The notes beneath the pieces were generated by a model. It was not told where the DNA came from. It saw nothing but the letters and a program-made list of their open reading frames with translations, and did not search any database. This document shows positions 34,421-46,491 of a DNA stretch of 64,000 nucleotides, piece after piece. This DNA comes from Gnomoniopsis sp. IMI 355080 (lineage: Eukaryota; Ascomycota; Sordariomycetes; Diaporthales; Gnomoniaceae): positions 1 through 64,000 of the forward strand of contig JAPEVC010000116.1 in NCBI GenBank assembly GCA_027946555.1, written 5' to 3'. The number at the start of each line of letters is the position of its first letter. The stretch's first letter is position 1. Made by a program: the position numbers and the translations under genes.

Positions 34421-35703
34421 CTTAATGCGTAAATGACAATATGGGGTTGTCTTGTCTGGGGTAGGACTTGCATTCGGCAGAAAAATAATGACATTGGTTG
34501 ACCTGGCGATTTACATGCTCATTTATGCTCCCGAATCACTTGTTATTCATTCCAACCGCTCTGGTGCTGCAATCAAGTGCATTCCTCAGGAATCTCACCC
34601 AAACACCAACTCATTTATCCCCAAGCACACTGATTGGTCGGGTCTCAGATGCCCACCCCTTCAAGAATTTGACAATGTGGGATGTTTTCTCACTATCGAG
34701 AAGTTCTATCGCATTCTGTAATACTATCTTGTAGGCCATGTGGTGCACATGGTATGCTCAGCACATCAATCTCGAGTCGCATTCCTGACCGATGGCACGG
34801 GTAATCACGGAAGCTGAAGCCCGAACAAGCAGAGTTATATGCGGAAACTGGTCTGCCCTCCGCTGAAAACTAGGTACTCCAACTGGAACACACGGTTGAT
34901 TATTTTCTAGTATACCTAGTTCAACATGCACGAATCTGCCGTTGGAGTTTGGCAGAAAGCTGGCCAAAGGATGCTTAAAGACGACCTGACCAGAGGATCG
35001 ACACGTGGGAGTGAGTAGTTCAAGGCACGATTACGCGAAAAGGCTTGCTGACGCCATGGAGTTGACTCTTGACTCTTAAGATCACTAAGGATCGTAGAGA
35101 CCCAGCTCGTACAAGGCTCAGAGCGTTAGCGCTCAAGCGAGAGCAAGAGGTTTGTGGGGTTCCAAGCTTTACTGTGATGAGGCTGGGATATTTTGATATC
35201 CGCAAGAGTTACAGTAGCTGCTCAACGCAAGGCCAAATTATTTCGAAGTCACTTACAGGCTTCAACCTGTTGATGATATCTCAAATTGATATTGAAAAGT
35301 GCCCTAACTGTATCTGCTCATATAGGGCTATCTCCAATTTTGCATTGAATGTGAGGCGCTAAACACCACATGGCTGATTCTGTGCCTGGGGCTTGACTCT
35401 TCACAGACTCGCGTGAAGTTTCATATCGAAGTATCTTATATTTGGTGGGCCAATTCTAGGGCGCTCTTGATTCAACCTAGCGTAGCTTTAAATTGTTCCC
35501 AGGGGCGCCAAGGAGGAAAAGGCTGGGCAAAGGAAAAGACTCATGTACGCGAAGATATCACTTGGCAGATCTGTTTATAAACAGTTGGCGTATCTTTTTG
35601 TTTCCCATATATCAGCCATGTGCTTTTCCCACAACGTCAACAGAATATTTCAACATATCACAGTCAACATAGGACATCAGATTGAGACAAAGTGGAAATC
35701 ACT
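34421..35703. other. intergenic between divergent genes
   Basis: Divergent promoter region for the hydrolase-like gene (minus) and the epimerase-like gene (plus). No gene seen; the frames at 34452-34734 and 35069-35362 lack domains. Contains the palindrome at 35571. Confidence 0.5.
35571..35584. promoter_or_regulatory. 14-base palindrome with central TATA, possible forkhead/TATA element
   Basis: CTGTTTATAAACAG is a perfect palindrome 120 bases before the ATG at 35704. Both halves carry TGTTTAT, the forkhead-type core, and the centre is TTTATAAA, so it may act as TATA box, factor site or both. Role inferred from sequence and position only. Confidence 0.4.
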
Positions 35704-36741
35704 ATGAGAGCCTCTTCTTTCCTTTGCCTTGGCCAGGCAGCCCTCTCTTTGGCGTCGACAATACGCACTGGTGGTAATCCAGGCCTAGTACGACAAGTAT
35801 CCACTGCAGCTGTCGTCGAAGGCAACGGTACAATCCAGGCGTCTTTACCCAGTGGAGATTATGTCAACGTATATCTTCACGGAGCAACGGTCACCTCATG
35901 GAAAACAAGTGATGGCGACGACAAGCTTCTTCTCTCTACAGCATCAGCTCTCGACGGTAGTGCGGCAATACGTGGTGGAATTCCCGTGGTCTTTCCCAAC
36001 TTTGGTTCGCCGCCCAAGGATCACCAGACTTCCGGGCTTCCTGGCCACGGTTTTGCTAGGAACAGTACCTGGAGTTTCGCCGGCTCAGAATTGCAGGACG
36101 ATGGAGCGGGCGTGGTACTTACTTTCACCCTGAACTCGACACAACTGTCTGCCAAGTATCAGCAAGCCTGGCCTTACTCTGCCGGATTTACTTACACCGT
36201 CAATCTCACACAAGACAATCTTGCTGTCCACTTCACCGTTGAGAACATGGACACGACCGCTATCGACTTCCAGTTCCTACTGCATACATATCTCTCTGTA
36301 CCGGTAAGTACGAAAGTCTTGAAGTGTGATAGAACATGGTAATTGACATCACGATAGAATATCAGTACCACAACCGTGTCAGGCTTACAGGGCGGAATCT
36401 ACCAAGACAAGACACTCAATTACACCGTCTTTACCGAGACTGCTGATCAGCTGAGCATTGTCAACGAAACAGATCGCATATATACCCCAGTCTCTGTTGA
36501 TACCCCTATCGTGCTCAATGATAATGGGCAGGCACGAGTGACCGTCCAGCGCTCGCCGACTCTCCCAGACGTGACGGTATGGAACACCTGGGCTACCAAG
36601 ATCCTAGCAACGGCCGATTTCGCCCCAAAAGACGCATGGCAACATTATCTGGCTATCGAACCTGGTTCTGTCGTTAGCTTCACGAGTCTTGAGTCGGGAG
36701 CCAAGTGGGAGGGAGGCGTGCAATACACTGCGCACATATAG
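35704..36741 (+). CDS. glucose-6-phosphate 1-epimerase-like (aldose epimerase fold), secreted
   Basis: D-hexose-6-phosphate mutarotase-like protein of 327 residues, exons 35704-36303 and 36358-36741. Family blocks are clear: IRGGIPVVFPNFG (residues 89-101), LPGHGFARNSTW (112-123; His115), FLLHTYLSV (191-199; His194), SGLQGGIYQDK (Asp217), NETDRIY, and LAIEPGSV with the probable catalytic Glu301. Cytosolic members invert the anomeric carbon of glucose-6-phosphate. This one starts with an apolar segment (SSFLCLGQAALSLAS) that looks like a signal peptide, and has several N-x-S/T sites (for example at residues 41, 120, 167, 201, 221), so it is probably secreted or wall-bound and may act on a different sugar. 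The ATG at 35704 is the first in frame; an earlier GTG is not used. An alternative is a vacuolar or lumenal enzyme. Confidence 0.85.
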
Positions 36742-39700
36742 AGTGTAGGGCGACCGTGAACCATAGCACTGGAACAGTACACCCAAATCAGACCTTGTAG
36801 CATAGAGTTCTGTAAAATCGAATTGTCTGTAATACATGTGGTAATACATGTGATGCAAATCTACTCTCTGCTCCATCCTGAGGTCCTTACATATAGACCT
36901 AGGTAGGTACTGTTTCTGGTTGGAACGCTCCACTATGGTTCCCAGGGTTACTTGGGTACTCACTCAAGTCATCGTGTCTAGCATTTTACTCAGGAATTAC
37001 CTTGATAATCCTACCCTCAGGCTTCCTGTGTCCAGCATGGCGGCCTAGACCGATACTGCAAGTCGAGCTAATAATAAGCTAGAGTAGGTGCCACACTGCT
37101 TCAATCCAGACCTCCGAGGCAGCGAAAACGAAGTGTCCCATGTGACGGTTATCGCTGGCAGATGCACCTTTTCAAAGCCATAGACGAAGCAGTCGAGCTC
37201 TCAGTACGTACGAAAGTACTACGCGGGCGTAGCTCGACAGTTCTCACGACGAAGCGACCGGGCGGCCAAATGGCCTGTGCGCCTCGTGTCTACAGACAGC
37301 GAATTGATAGGCATGTAGTCGACTATCGCCTATGTTTGTGCTAAAGACAGTGTTGATGATAACGGACCAGGATAGCAGGAAAGAAGAAAAGAGCTGTTGA
37401 TCCGGCGCTTGCGAAGATTCGCAGTCACAAGCGCCTCAACAAGGTGCAAGAGTTGGTGGGGTGAGGCCCCCCCCCGGGGGGCTTGTTTCAGGAACATGCC
37501 GCGGTAAGCGATGATTGGCACATTATTCCACCACCGCCTTCAGCTACGGAAGCAGTGTAACACACCTGGTTAGCCCAGCCCAGCCATATTGGAAGCGCGT
37601 GATGCTCCGAACTATACCGGTAGACATGTGAAAGTCGAGATAGCTGGATGACTCACTTTCCGTTTTACAAAGTCAGCGCTTCAAGGCGAGTATATTTCTA
37701 CGATAGTTGATGTCCGTAGCCCGCATGAAATCGTCTGGTCATAAACTGATGCGGAGGCTATTTGCTCAATAGCCAATGTGTTGAAGGAAAACTACTACCC
37801 GTAAAATAAGATATTTCCGTGTATGACTGCGAGCGTCATCACCGTCTCTCCACTCCTCGTCATACAATGCAATGAACACCTCACATGAGGCAAGAAGTTG
37901 TCGGTTGTGTATCTCGTCCCCCCCCCCCTTTGCCAGTTTGACTATCTATGACTGTATACCGCAGCTTTTCGCCAAACCGGCCTTGCCGCCAACGGGAGCA
38001 ATGTACTGTAACATTGCATTATCAACCTTGAAGCGCCAATGCAAGAAGTCTAATCTACTCATCAAGGTAAGGAATATATCGCCACCAGGATTTTTGTGGC
38101 GTATGGAGGTCGAGCCTACCGGCCTACCTACCTACCCTAGGTAGGTATGTCAAGGGGACAATGTAATCCGAGGGAACGGAATGAACTGGAACGTGGTGAA
38201 CCTAGCCCATTAATAGACAGCCGGTGATAGTTTTTGAGCGATTCCGCGACAGAAATGCCTCGGTCACAAAGTTTAAAACGCTCAGGAGAGACATCTACGT
38301 AGTATCTACATAGTAAGTGTCTGGGGTTGTCCATGGGACCCTCCATGTCGGATCAGCCGCCAGAAGCATTTGGAAGCTTGCGAGAACCTTGTCGATTCAG
38401 GGTCTCCACCCCCACGGACAAGCAAAAGCTTCCAACACCACCCTTGACGGCCTGACCATAAACAGACGCCAGATCCGGTTTCGACTCACTCAGTTACTGG
38501 TCGCCAGGTTATATGAGAACATTTCCTCTGTCTGCTATAGCTTTTGATCCAACGTATCAAACTCTCTGGCTCGTCTATTTCCACCGCACAAATACTCCCA
38601 AGTCCCGCTGCTTGGAAAATCGTGGATTCTGCCCGCTGTGATCCGTTCCACACACGAGGTACTGGGATGCCGATTTCCAGATCTTGACCGCTTCCAATAC
38701 AGTGGACCAGGACGTGGGTTGTGACCCAGCTTCCCCGCGAGTATTCCGGCTCTGGACGGGCTGGATGCTTCTATTCACCGGAGCTGTCAAAAATAGGCAG
38801 CGCGTGTTTGGCTTGTTGTTGACCGCCAGACGTCCATACTATCTACTCAGGCTTGATCCATCAATCACGTCTCGGCGTCCACCGATTTCCAGCCAAAGTC
38901 CACGTCTCTTCCTGCCGTTGATCTGAGTTGTTGCGTTGAACTGTCAGGCCTGCCACGCTGCGCTCAGATCCTCACCTCCCGCGATCCCGAACCTGGTCTC
39001 GTGTGTCGGGCTACGGCGGCACGTTGAGCAGCGGTTGCGGAGCTGCACAAACTACGTGGAAGGGCTCCACAGAGGGGGGGCAACGCTGGTCGAACCCGAG
39101 CCCACAAGAACGATCCCGGATCTTGCATTCAGGTCCGGAACGCATGCGACTTCGTGTCCTGTGTGTGCCGTCACTGCAAGTGCCAGCTGCTCTTCTGCAT
39201 TAGGGCGAAAACCCAACCGCCAATAGAGACGCCGCTGTTGGCTGGTTTGCTGTTCATGCACCTTGCCGACAGCCAATCTGGTGTGCCTCCAGCCTTTTCC
39301 TGACAGCCCACGATCGGCCCCCCGGGCCACACCAACAAATTACTTTGAGGACGCTGCAGCTGCAGGAAGGTCTGGGCATCTACACGCGAGCAGGCGAGAT
39401 ACGACAGCTCAAAATCCCCCCTGAAGAGCTGGCGGCCCGCACAGTTGAGAGAGTCCTGAAAAGGAAAAATAAATCACTGCACCGCATTGCTGCCCTGAGT
39501 CGCCGATTCGCAACAGTGGCTGTCACTGTAGGGCGAATCGTACTGTGTGTGCATTTCTGACCGCAACTCGTCCAGAGCGGGACTGTGACAAAATATCGTC
39601 GTTGCTGCGGTGCAGGTCTCAACGTTTGACTTCAGGGGCCAGGGTTGATGAGACCCGGATCAAACTCCACGGAGAATTGTGCGTGGGCCCGCACGAACTC

Positions 39701-39888
39701 AGAGTCATAAGCACGCGCTTTTCCGTCCTTCTCCCAGTCACCCATATTATTTGTTTGTTTTCAAGTATTACAAGATATTGTTCCTCGGAAGGAATATCAG
39801 CAGCTTTGTGGGCAAGAACAAGACCATTTACCACTGCTCACTCTCAACTCCATGTCTCAAAGATTATCACCAACACACATCGACCGAT
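36742..39888. other. intergenic, 3.1 kb, no intact gene
   Basis: Short frames only. Notable items: a tandem GGTAATACATGT near 36828-36851, C-rich runs near 37468 and 37919, GACCTAGGTA at 36897 and a TACC/GGTA cluster at 38124-38147. A GC-richer part (38550-39660) has overlapping frames on both strands with no domain. The last 150 bases lead into the gene at 39889. Confidence 0.45.
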
Positions 39889-40878
39889 ATGGCATCATCC
39901 TCTCCGGTACCTCGATCCCACTCGAGAGCAAGCTGCTTCACGACGACCACGTATCATTCTTTCCAAGACATCGAATTGCGTGAATCAGACACTCAACCAG
40001 AGTCAACCTGTACCTCGACAGCCACAGGCTTGGGGGCTTCGACCATGGATGGGGAAGCCGTAAGAAGGTCGAGGCCTGCATGGCGAGATGATGTCGACAA
40101 GCAACCTGCAACATTCAAAATGGTCCGTCAGGACTCAGGCTATGAATCAGGCACACCCACACGCACCTCAGGCTCTGTCAAGCGGCACCGCACCTCCTCA
40201 AAGCAGCCATCTTCGTCACCATCGAGATCAGCCAAGGCAGCCAAGCGGCCTGGTCTACGTCGCTCCGCCGCAAGCAATCCAGTTTCCCATATGCCGGGCC
40301 GGTCCAGCTTGACCATGAACCGCCCGACATTTCTTACACCACAGCAACAAGAAAACCTGAGCCGCAAAAATTCCTACTTTCAGTTTCCAACACCCGAGAA
40401 CTTGGAGCAAGAGCAAGACCAGTCCGCCCGCCCCAGCGTAGACCTTGCCCCCGTCATCCTCAAAGTCAACACCGCCAATCTAAATACCAATGCCAACGAG
40501 TCTCCCGATCCCGCCGTATCAAGGAACCGAGCATGGTCCAACTCCCCTGTCACGCCCTTCGCCGTGCCGCCACCAACCACGCACTACTGGACAAGTGACC
40601 GGACTCGCCAGCTTGAGTACGCGGCCATTGATGCCGCCAGCAAAGGCGTACGGGGCTGGATTATGCGCAACGTGGTGCCAGACTGCTTCGTTCCACGAAA
40701 CACCCGGCGGGCGGGCTTCGACGACGATGGCGGCAGTGTGCGACGGTACCGAATCGATCTTGAGATCGAATGTCCTGGAGAATCGGTGCCGCCCAGTCCA
40801 GTGGGAGAGAAGCTCACAGGTTTTCGCGCCCGGGGCGCTAAGAGGAGCTGGTGGTCGACGCTGAGGGGATGCACGTGA
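39889..40878 (+). CDS. Ser/Pro/Arg-rich hypothetical protein
   Basis: Single-exon frame of 329 residues starting at the first in-frame ATG after a pyrimidine-rich leader. The first 230 residues are of low complexity (Ser, Pro, Thr, Arg) with basic clusters such as SVKRHRTSSKQ and SAKAAKRPGLRR that could be nuclear signals or phosphosites, and RQDSGYESGTP, a motif often seen in fungal regulatory proteins. A folded-looking segment lies at about residues 235-300: THYWTSDRTRQLEYAAIDAA, KGVRGWIMRNVVPDC and VRRYRIDLE, which I take as the conserved core. I do not recognise a named domain. Codon use is even and GC-rich in third positions, unlike the flanks, supporting a real gene. Function unknown. 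Confidence 0.75.
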   Translation: MASSSPVPRSHSRASCFTTTTYHSFQDIELRESDTQPESTCTSTATGLGASTMDGEAVRRSRPAWRDDVDKQPATFKMVRQDSGYESGTPTRTSGSVKRHRTSSKQPSSSPSRSAKAAKRPGLRRSAASNPVSHMPGRSSLTMNRPTFLTPQQQENLSRKNSYFQFPTPENLEQEQDQSARPSVDLAPVILKVNTANLNTNANESPDPAVSRNRAWSNSPVTPFAVPPPTTHYWTSDRTRQLEYAAIDAASKGVRGWIMRNVVPDCFVPRNTRRAGFDDDGGSVRRYRIDLEIECPGESVPPSPVGEKLTGFRARGAKRSWWSTLRGCT

Positions 40879-43333
40879 GGATAGCAGCGAGCGAGCATGC
40901 AGTCATTTCCTGTTGTTGATTTGTTCTTCTTGCTTTACCTTCCTTAGGGCGTTATGTACCAGCGTGTTTGTTGACTCTAATATTCTTTGTTGTCGAATAC
41001 AGTCGGATGGGAGCGTGTCAAGTAATTGCATTTTCACAAAGGCGTTCATATACCCAAGCGGAGTGTTTCATAGGTAATCGAGATGAACAGCATATTGGAG
41101 AATGTGGACGGAATATTTGATGGTCGACAGTGGCAGCATGTTGCCCAGGTGGATAATACGGACATACATATAGTACAGGATACGCTTTCGAACAGCATAA
41201 GAAGATTAACAGACTCATCCAATTCATCAATACACCAGTTCCAACAAGTGCCAACTGCCGCGGATCACAAATCTCACTGCGTCTCTCACTGGCGATCCTG
41301 GCCCAATTCGTCCTCCATGCCACTCTCTACACATGCCCACACGTGTCTTTCCAACTTGGACTGGATACATAGACCTCAACAATAGCCAGCGGCCCTGCTG
41401 ACCCAGTCCTCATCGACCCTCTCTCGGACAGCAAACAGGACCAACAGCCCATGGGGACCAGGCTATCACGATGTACGAAGGCGGCACCAAGCCGTGGCGA
41501 ACATCAATTGGCTACAGGTATAACAGCTAAGCGATATGCGATTTCTTATCTGCCCTAGGTCTTCTCTGCGCCGATTCAAGTTGGTCGGCCACGCCGGCGA
41601 GCCGAAGGGGATCAAGACCAATGCTGTAGGTGAATCTCTTGGTGATTCAATACATTCATTGCGGCACAAGTTTCGATTCCAGATCGTTGACTGCCCCAAC
41701 TTTAATTGCCAGTCTATACCCAGGTCCGTCGAGACAGTTTAATGGTTTGGCCCATGCTGATGTGCAGGTGGGATCACGGAATGGTCGGCTTGCAGAACAC
41801 TGGAGGTCTTGGGGCAAGGGTCCAGCTCCACTGTGGAGTTGGCCACTTTCGAAGTCAGATGTTGCCAAGTTATATGTACAGAATAGCTTGTTCTTTGACA
41901 TCGTTGCTTTCCAAGGTTATTTGCGCTTAGATTCCCCGCTAAGGGGTGTACCTGAATCTGGGAATCATCACTCGCCTATTGTTGAGATACAGGACTCGAT
42001 AAACGCTCAACATCAGTGAGGACGCCATAATGTGTACTGTACTTAATATTCGTCCGTTGATAAAGTTTCTCACATGTATGTCATGAAACGCAAGGGCTGG
42101 TTGGGTCTTCGAGGAAACTGATGTCATATTCAATTTTTCCCGGGGAGTTGGCACTCGACTGGGATTGGCAGTCTCCGTAGAATTGAATTCAATTAGAAAC
42201 TAAGCTTGATCATGACGGAGTATTTTGCGATAGCCAACGGCCTGATCAGTGGGAAGTGGACATTGAGCTAGGCCACACAAAGTATTTGTCTTCTTTTCCC
42301 CGGTCGACAGATTTCATTGGTCATTCTTCTGAACTCCTCAAGTTTTCGTCAATATCTGAAGCAAATCATTGGACTCATGGCGGCCCCAGCGACCTAGTAC
42401 TACGTGCCCGGATCAAGTCGGAACTACCTACGTACCTGGGTATATAGTCAGGTAGCTTTGACCAGATTCCATGGTAATTCAACATTACTAAAGCATCATA
42501 TTCAGCCCAAGTATTCTATTTTTGAAGTCCTATAGGTGTGAGCGACCGGTTTCGAGGCGCATAAAGCGCATGAAGCCTCGAAGAGGACAGGGTCGGATGG
42601 TTGAGCACTCCAAAGTGCTATAGTAATGGATCAATTTGCCAGCCATACCAGAACTTAGAATCTAAAATTGGAGGGCAAATGATTTTTAGGGCTGCAGATA
42701 GACTAGCAAACGACAAGGTGCACATTAGTGCAAACCAAAGCTGAGGCGTAGATTATTCTTGTAGTCGCGCTTGGCTCAGGCTGTGCACTTTTACGTTAGT
42801 ACTGACCTGTTAATGAAGAGTTTGACTTAAATAAGGGCAAAAAATTGCTTACAGACGGATGTGTTTCAGAAAGCGCGCGCCCTACTCGGAGTAGTCGGGG
42901 CGCTCGATAATTATAGTTCCGGGAAATATGAGCAAACCTTAAACTCAATGGCCGCCCAGGCGAGCGCTGCGCTTAAGCTCTCGGGCAGACCGCATGGTTG
43001 ACTCGACAACTCCTCTCATCCCAAGCTTTAGAAGCCCCTTTTCCATATGTAGAAAGCACAGCCCCCTCCACACTAACCGTGGGAGGACTGAACATAGAAG
43101 AATTGTCTGTACGCGAGATTGTACTCTGAACATCTCGGATTAATACATAAGGATGATCAGGAACGGAGATGAAAGTTGAGTTATATCCATCTCCATCATC
43201 ATCAGCATTTTCATCATCGCTTCTTACCAAGCCACCTTCGTCCTTCATTATTCTTTTGGTTTAGCCACTTCTACAATTCAACACGTAGATCTCCACTCTT
43301 TCCAAAGTCTTTCATTCAATTTATCCGAGCACC
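40879..43333. other. intergenic, no supported gene
   Basis: Small frames near 41018-41385, 41466-42030 and 42256-42447 have no domain. A minus-strand frame from ATG 43248 (91 codons, or about 89 if a 52-base GTTAGT...AAG intron is used) starts with an acidic low-complexity segment built on a GAT/ATC repeat; it overlaps the likely promoter of the gene at 43334 and I do not accept it. Confidence 0.4.
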
Positions 43334-44206
43334 ATGTTCTCCACAACACTCCTCAGTCTCCTAGCCGCCGCGGCTACAGTGAACTCGATGCCCGCCATCC
43401 GGCAGACGACAGCCGCGTGGGAGACCCTTCCAGCCACACCCGCGCTCCCCACACCCATCAACACAACCCTGAGCACCATTAACGGGGTGGAACTGTGGCT
43501 GCAAAAGTACAACGAGGCAGCAGGTGGCACTCCTATCGTCTTCGACCACGGTGGCCTGGGTTACAGCGCTTACTTTGGCGATGTGATTAAGCAGTTGGTA
43601 GCAGCAGGTTCTTATGTTGTGGCTGTCGATCGCCGTGGCCATGGACGCAGCAAGTACAACAGCGCGGACGAGTTCACATACGACATGTTTGCGAACGACA
43701 TCTTCGCACAGCTCAATGAACAGGGCATTACAAAATACAATGTCGTCGGATGGAGTGACGGCGCCGCCACCACGCTCTCGATGTTAATGAACACCACGAT
43801 CGCACCAGGCATCCAGAAGGCCTTCGTCTTCGCAGGTTTCCAGTTGGCTTCCGACACCAATGCTACATTCACCGACACGGCGATCTACACAGAATTTGTT
43901 TCGAGGTGTGCCACAGAATACGCCACCAACCAACCTGACGCGAACTTTACCGACTTTGCGACCAAGGTGGCTACTATGGAGGCTGCTCTGCCGCAGTTCA
44001 CGACAGCGCAGTTGGGTGCTATTGACGGCAGCAAAGTCGCTATTGTTGGAGCCGATCACGATGAGGCTGTCAACCTGGATGTCCCAGAGAAGCTGCATGC
44101 CGCCATCTCCGGCAGCACACTCACCATGTTGACGGATGTCAGCCACTTTGCTCCTGTACAGGACCCCGATCAGTTCACCAAGGCTGTGCAGGCCTTCTTT
44201 GCTTAG
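43334..44206 (+). CDS. secreted alpha/beta hydrolase
   Basis: Single-exon gene, 290 residues. The signal peptide covers about residues 1-18 (MFSTTLLSLLAAAATVNS). Alpha/beta-hydrolase_1 fold marks are in order: VFDHGGLGYSAY (oxyanion-loop HGG), VVAVDRRGHGRS, the nucleophile elbow VVGWSDGAAT with Ser141, then VAIVGADHDEAVN with Asp241 or Asp243, and DVSHFAPVQDP with catalytic His271. The order and spacing match the 3-oxoadipate enol-lactonase/haloperoxidase-like group, which is usually cytosolic; the signal peptide and several N-x-S/T sites point to secretion. Leader sequence is CT-rich with ACCATGTTC at the start. Substrate is likely a small ester or lactone, not defined here. Confidence 0.87.
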   Translation: MFSTTLLSLLAAAATVNSMPAIRQTTAAWETLPATPALPTPINTTLSTINGVELWLQKYNEAAGGTPIVFDHGGLGYSAYFGDVIKQLVAAGSYVVAVDRRGHGRSKYNSADEFTYDMFANDIFAQLNEQGITKYNVVGWSDGAATTLSMLMNTTIAPGIQKAFVFAGFQLASDTNATFTDTAIYTEFVSRCATEYATNQPDANFTDFATKVATMEAALPQFTTAQLGAIDGSKVAIVGADHDEAVNLDVPEKLHAAISGSTLTMLTDVSHFAPVQDPDQFTKAVQAFFA

Positions 44207-46491
44207 AAGGTTGTCCTCAGAGAATCCGGGCGGGAAAATGGTACGATGCATCTTGGACTTGATGGATAGAGGGCTATCTAACCCTCTGTTTGCCACTTGA
44301 CATTCAGCAATAGGCATTATAGACTAGAATACCTCGGCTTGAGTACACAAGCAAAGCATAGCGAAAAAAAGACATTTCCCAAATACTTATTCTTCTATTT
44401 GCGCAAAAAGGACTAGTGACGATCAAAGTCAGGTGTTGGTCCAATTTCATCACACCGTCGCAACTCTCCTATGACCGCCCTCATCTAGATCTTTGCTTGA
44501 AAGCCTACAGACATGGAGGGTCTGTGTGACAAGCTCCAAAAGAGCTAAAGCCGTAGTCATGCTGACAAGTAGGAGATGAACCGTTTAAGTGCACCTCGAA
44601 CCCGATCATGCAAATCATAGTGGCCCCGAGTGGACAAACGTCACCAAACTTGGAATATACACTTGAAGTGAGGTGTTGGAAGCTTGAATCTAGACCTCAA
44701 CAAAAAAACAGGAATCTCTAGGTGTAAAACCTGGCAGGTTGGGCACTGTGTCTCTATTCAGGGCGGCTCGTGAGTCGTGACTAGGCGCACTAGCTTACAG
44801 GAAAATCAATAGTGCGTATTACGGAGTTGCAGTACTGTATCTGTAGTGGATCTAGTTATGTAAAATTGGTGGCTCATACTTGAGTAGGTATGAAAAAGGA
44901 CCGGAAAGACGTCGGACTTTCACAGCAGAAACAAGCATTGTACATATCTAGGATGTAGGTACCTAGGTAGACAGGTTACCGTCAGATGCTGACAAGGAGG
45001 ATCGCCTTAGCCTCAGTACTGTGCATTTTTGCCATGTCGCAGTAATGAACATGTGATCGCTTCTACAAGAATTTGCAGCATGAGTCCTGACAGCTAGAAA
45101 GAAGCACCATTCAAGTACCAGAGTGGTTTGGGGTTTTCATCACGTATATCCAACTTACTGCACAGGAATGCTCTGTAAAATTACGAACGACAATAACACT
45201 CCATAATAGAAGTGACTTGTTTATCCAGCAGTATATTCCTTGCCCACATTATCAGGGGCTCGAACCACAGCAACGATAGGTCTTGAACCTGTTTTTCAGG
45301 GCTGCATGCAAATATGTCTAGCAGATAGATGACTGCTATGAAACTAATCTTACAGTGCAAGTCATCAGTCTAAAACGGAGATGCTCAAGTCGACAAGAAG
45401 CATCAGCGCAGCTCGACAACCCTCTGCTGGGACTGAAAGGGCACCATTTAAGTGATAAGTTGATGCAATCCGAGGACGGGTAAACATTATGTCGACCAAG
45501 ACACTTTGGAATATAAAACATAGGATTAAAGATAGAGACATGAGGTCGAACATCGAGGTGAGAAAGAGACACCATGAAGATGCACAGCCCAGTGTACATA
45601 TATTATGGCCGTGTATCTAGTTGAGCCCATGGATTACGCCGGACGCCTGCCCAGAAGGGGCTTTCCAGGTTCAGTTGTTGGCCGCGTGCAGCTCATCAAC
45701 TTGAGCACAAGACCCCAGGGTCCACGACATGATATTTCTGTATCTCGTATTTCGTACCCAGCCGCAATGCTCTTATGAGCCTCGAAAACTGACCAAAGAA
45801 TTGCTTCTGGCGTCACCTTTCACCTGAAATTGAATGTGCTCTGTACTTGCCATTGAGATGGTAAATTGTTAAGGTTCTCTATTGAGTAGGAGATTCCTCC
45901 AAGCGCTAAAAATGCTGCGTCTTTGGCCCGGCGCATGTGTGGGCCTCTCTTCTGGACCTCTACGACTTCAATGATTGAGATTTGAGTAGGTACTGTTCTC
46001 TATCCAGGTAACAGAACAGCTTTGACATGTTTGATAAGGGTTTTAAGGCCTCGTAGAAGGCTCCTACATAACAGAATGTAGGCCTCTGGGAATACTCCTT
46101 ATCCGCAATGTATCACTCATGTTTTTAGGCTGTTGTCCGAAATTGGACGCTACAAAGATGGATAGATAGGACTCTCGGGCTGCATCTCCTGCTTTGGGAT
46201 ACGCCATCTCGGCCAGGTCACATTGACGTGTCAAATGTTTTAATGCAGAGTAGGTACCTCCCATGGATCCTCCAAAGGGCCAGATCGATTGTGAGGAATG
46301 GTTGCAAACGAGATATACACGACAAATTTCGAGAATTCAAAGAATGAAAGTCTCCAGCCACTGCCAACAGCATAATGAAGATCAAGAAGTCTCTCGTTGC
46401 CCAGACCCGACATCGAGAGTCTATCACAAATACCTTCAGAAAGAGAATGAAGCAGTCCCACGAATTAAAATGCCACTGTAACGAATTCGGA
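44207..46491. other. intergenic, no gene seen
   Basis: AT-rich; short frames on both strands lack domains. Holds one perfect palindrome at 44960. The final few hundred bases belong to the 3' side of the minus-strand DUF1996 gene. Confidence 0.45.
44960..44969. repeat. TACCTAGGTA palindrome, copy 7
   Basis: Perfect core preceded by a half site (ATGTAGGTACCTAGGTAGAC). Confidence 0.8.

Noticed and set aside
37162..37344. Faint resemblance to a LINE endonuclease-to-RT linker (FKAIDEAVELSV)
   Set aside because: One short phrase only; no catalytic motif or second frame follows, so it is not reported as an element.
42973..43248. Minus-strand frame with ATG and a possible 52-base intron, divergent from the secreted hydrolase
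   Set aside because: Its N-terminus is a GAT-repeat translation, the branch site is weak, and it overlaps the probable promoter of the gene at 43334.
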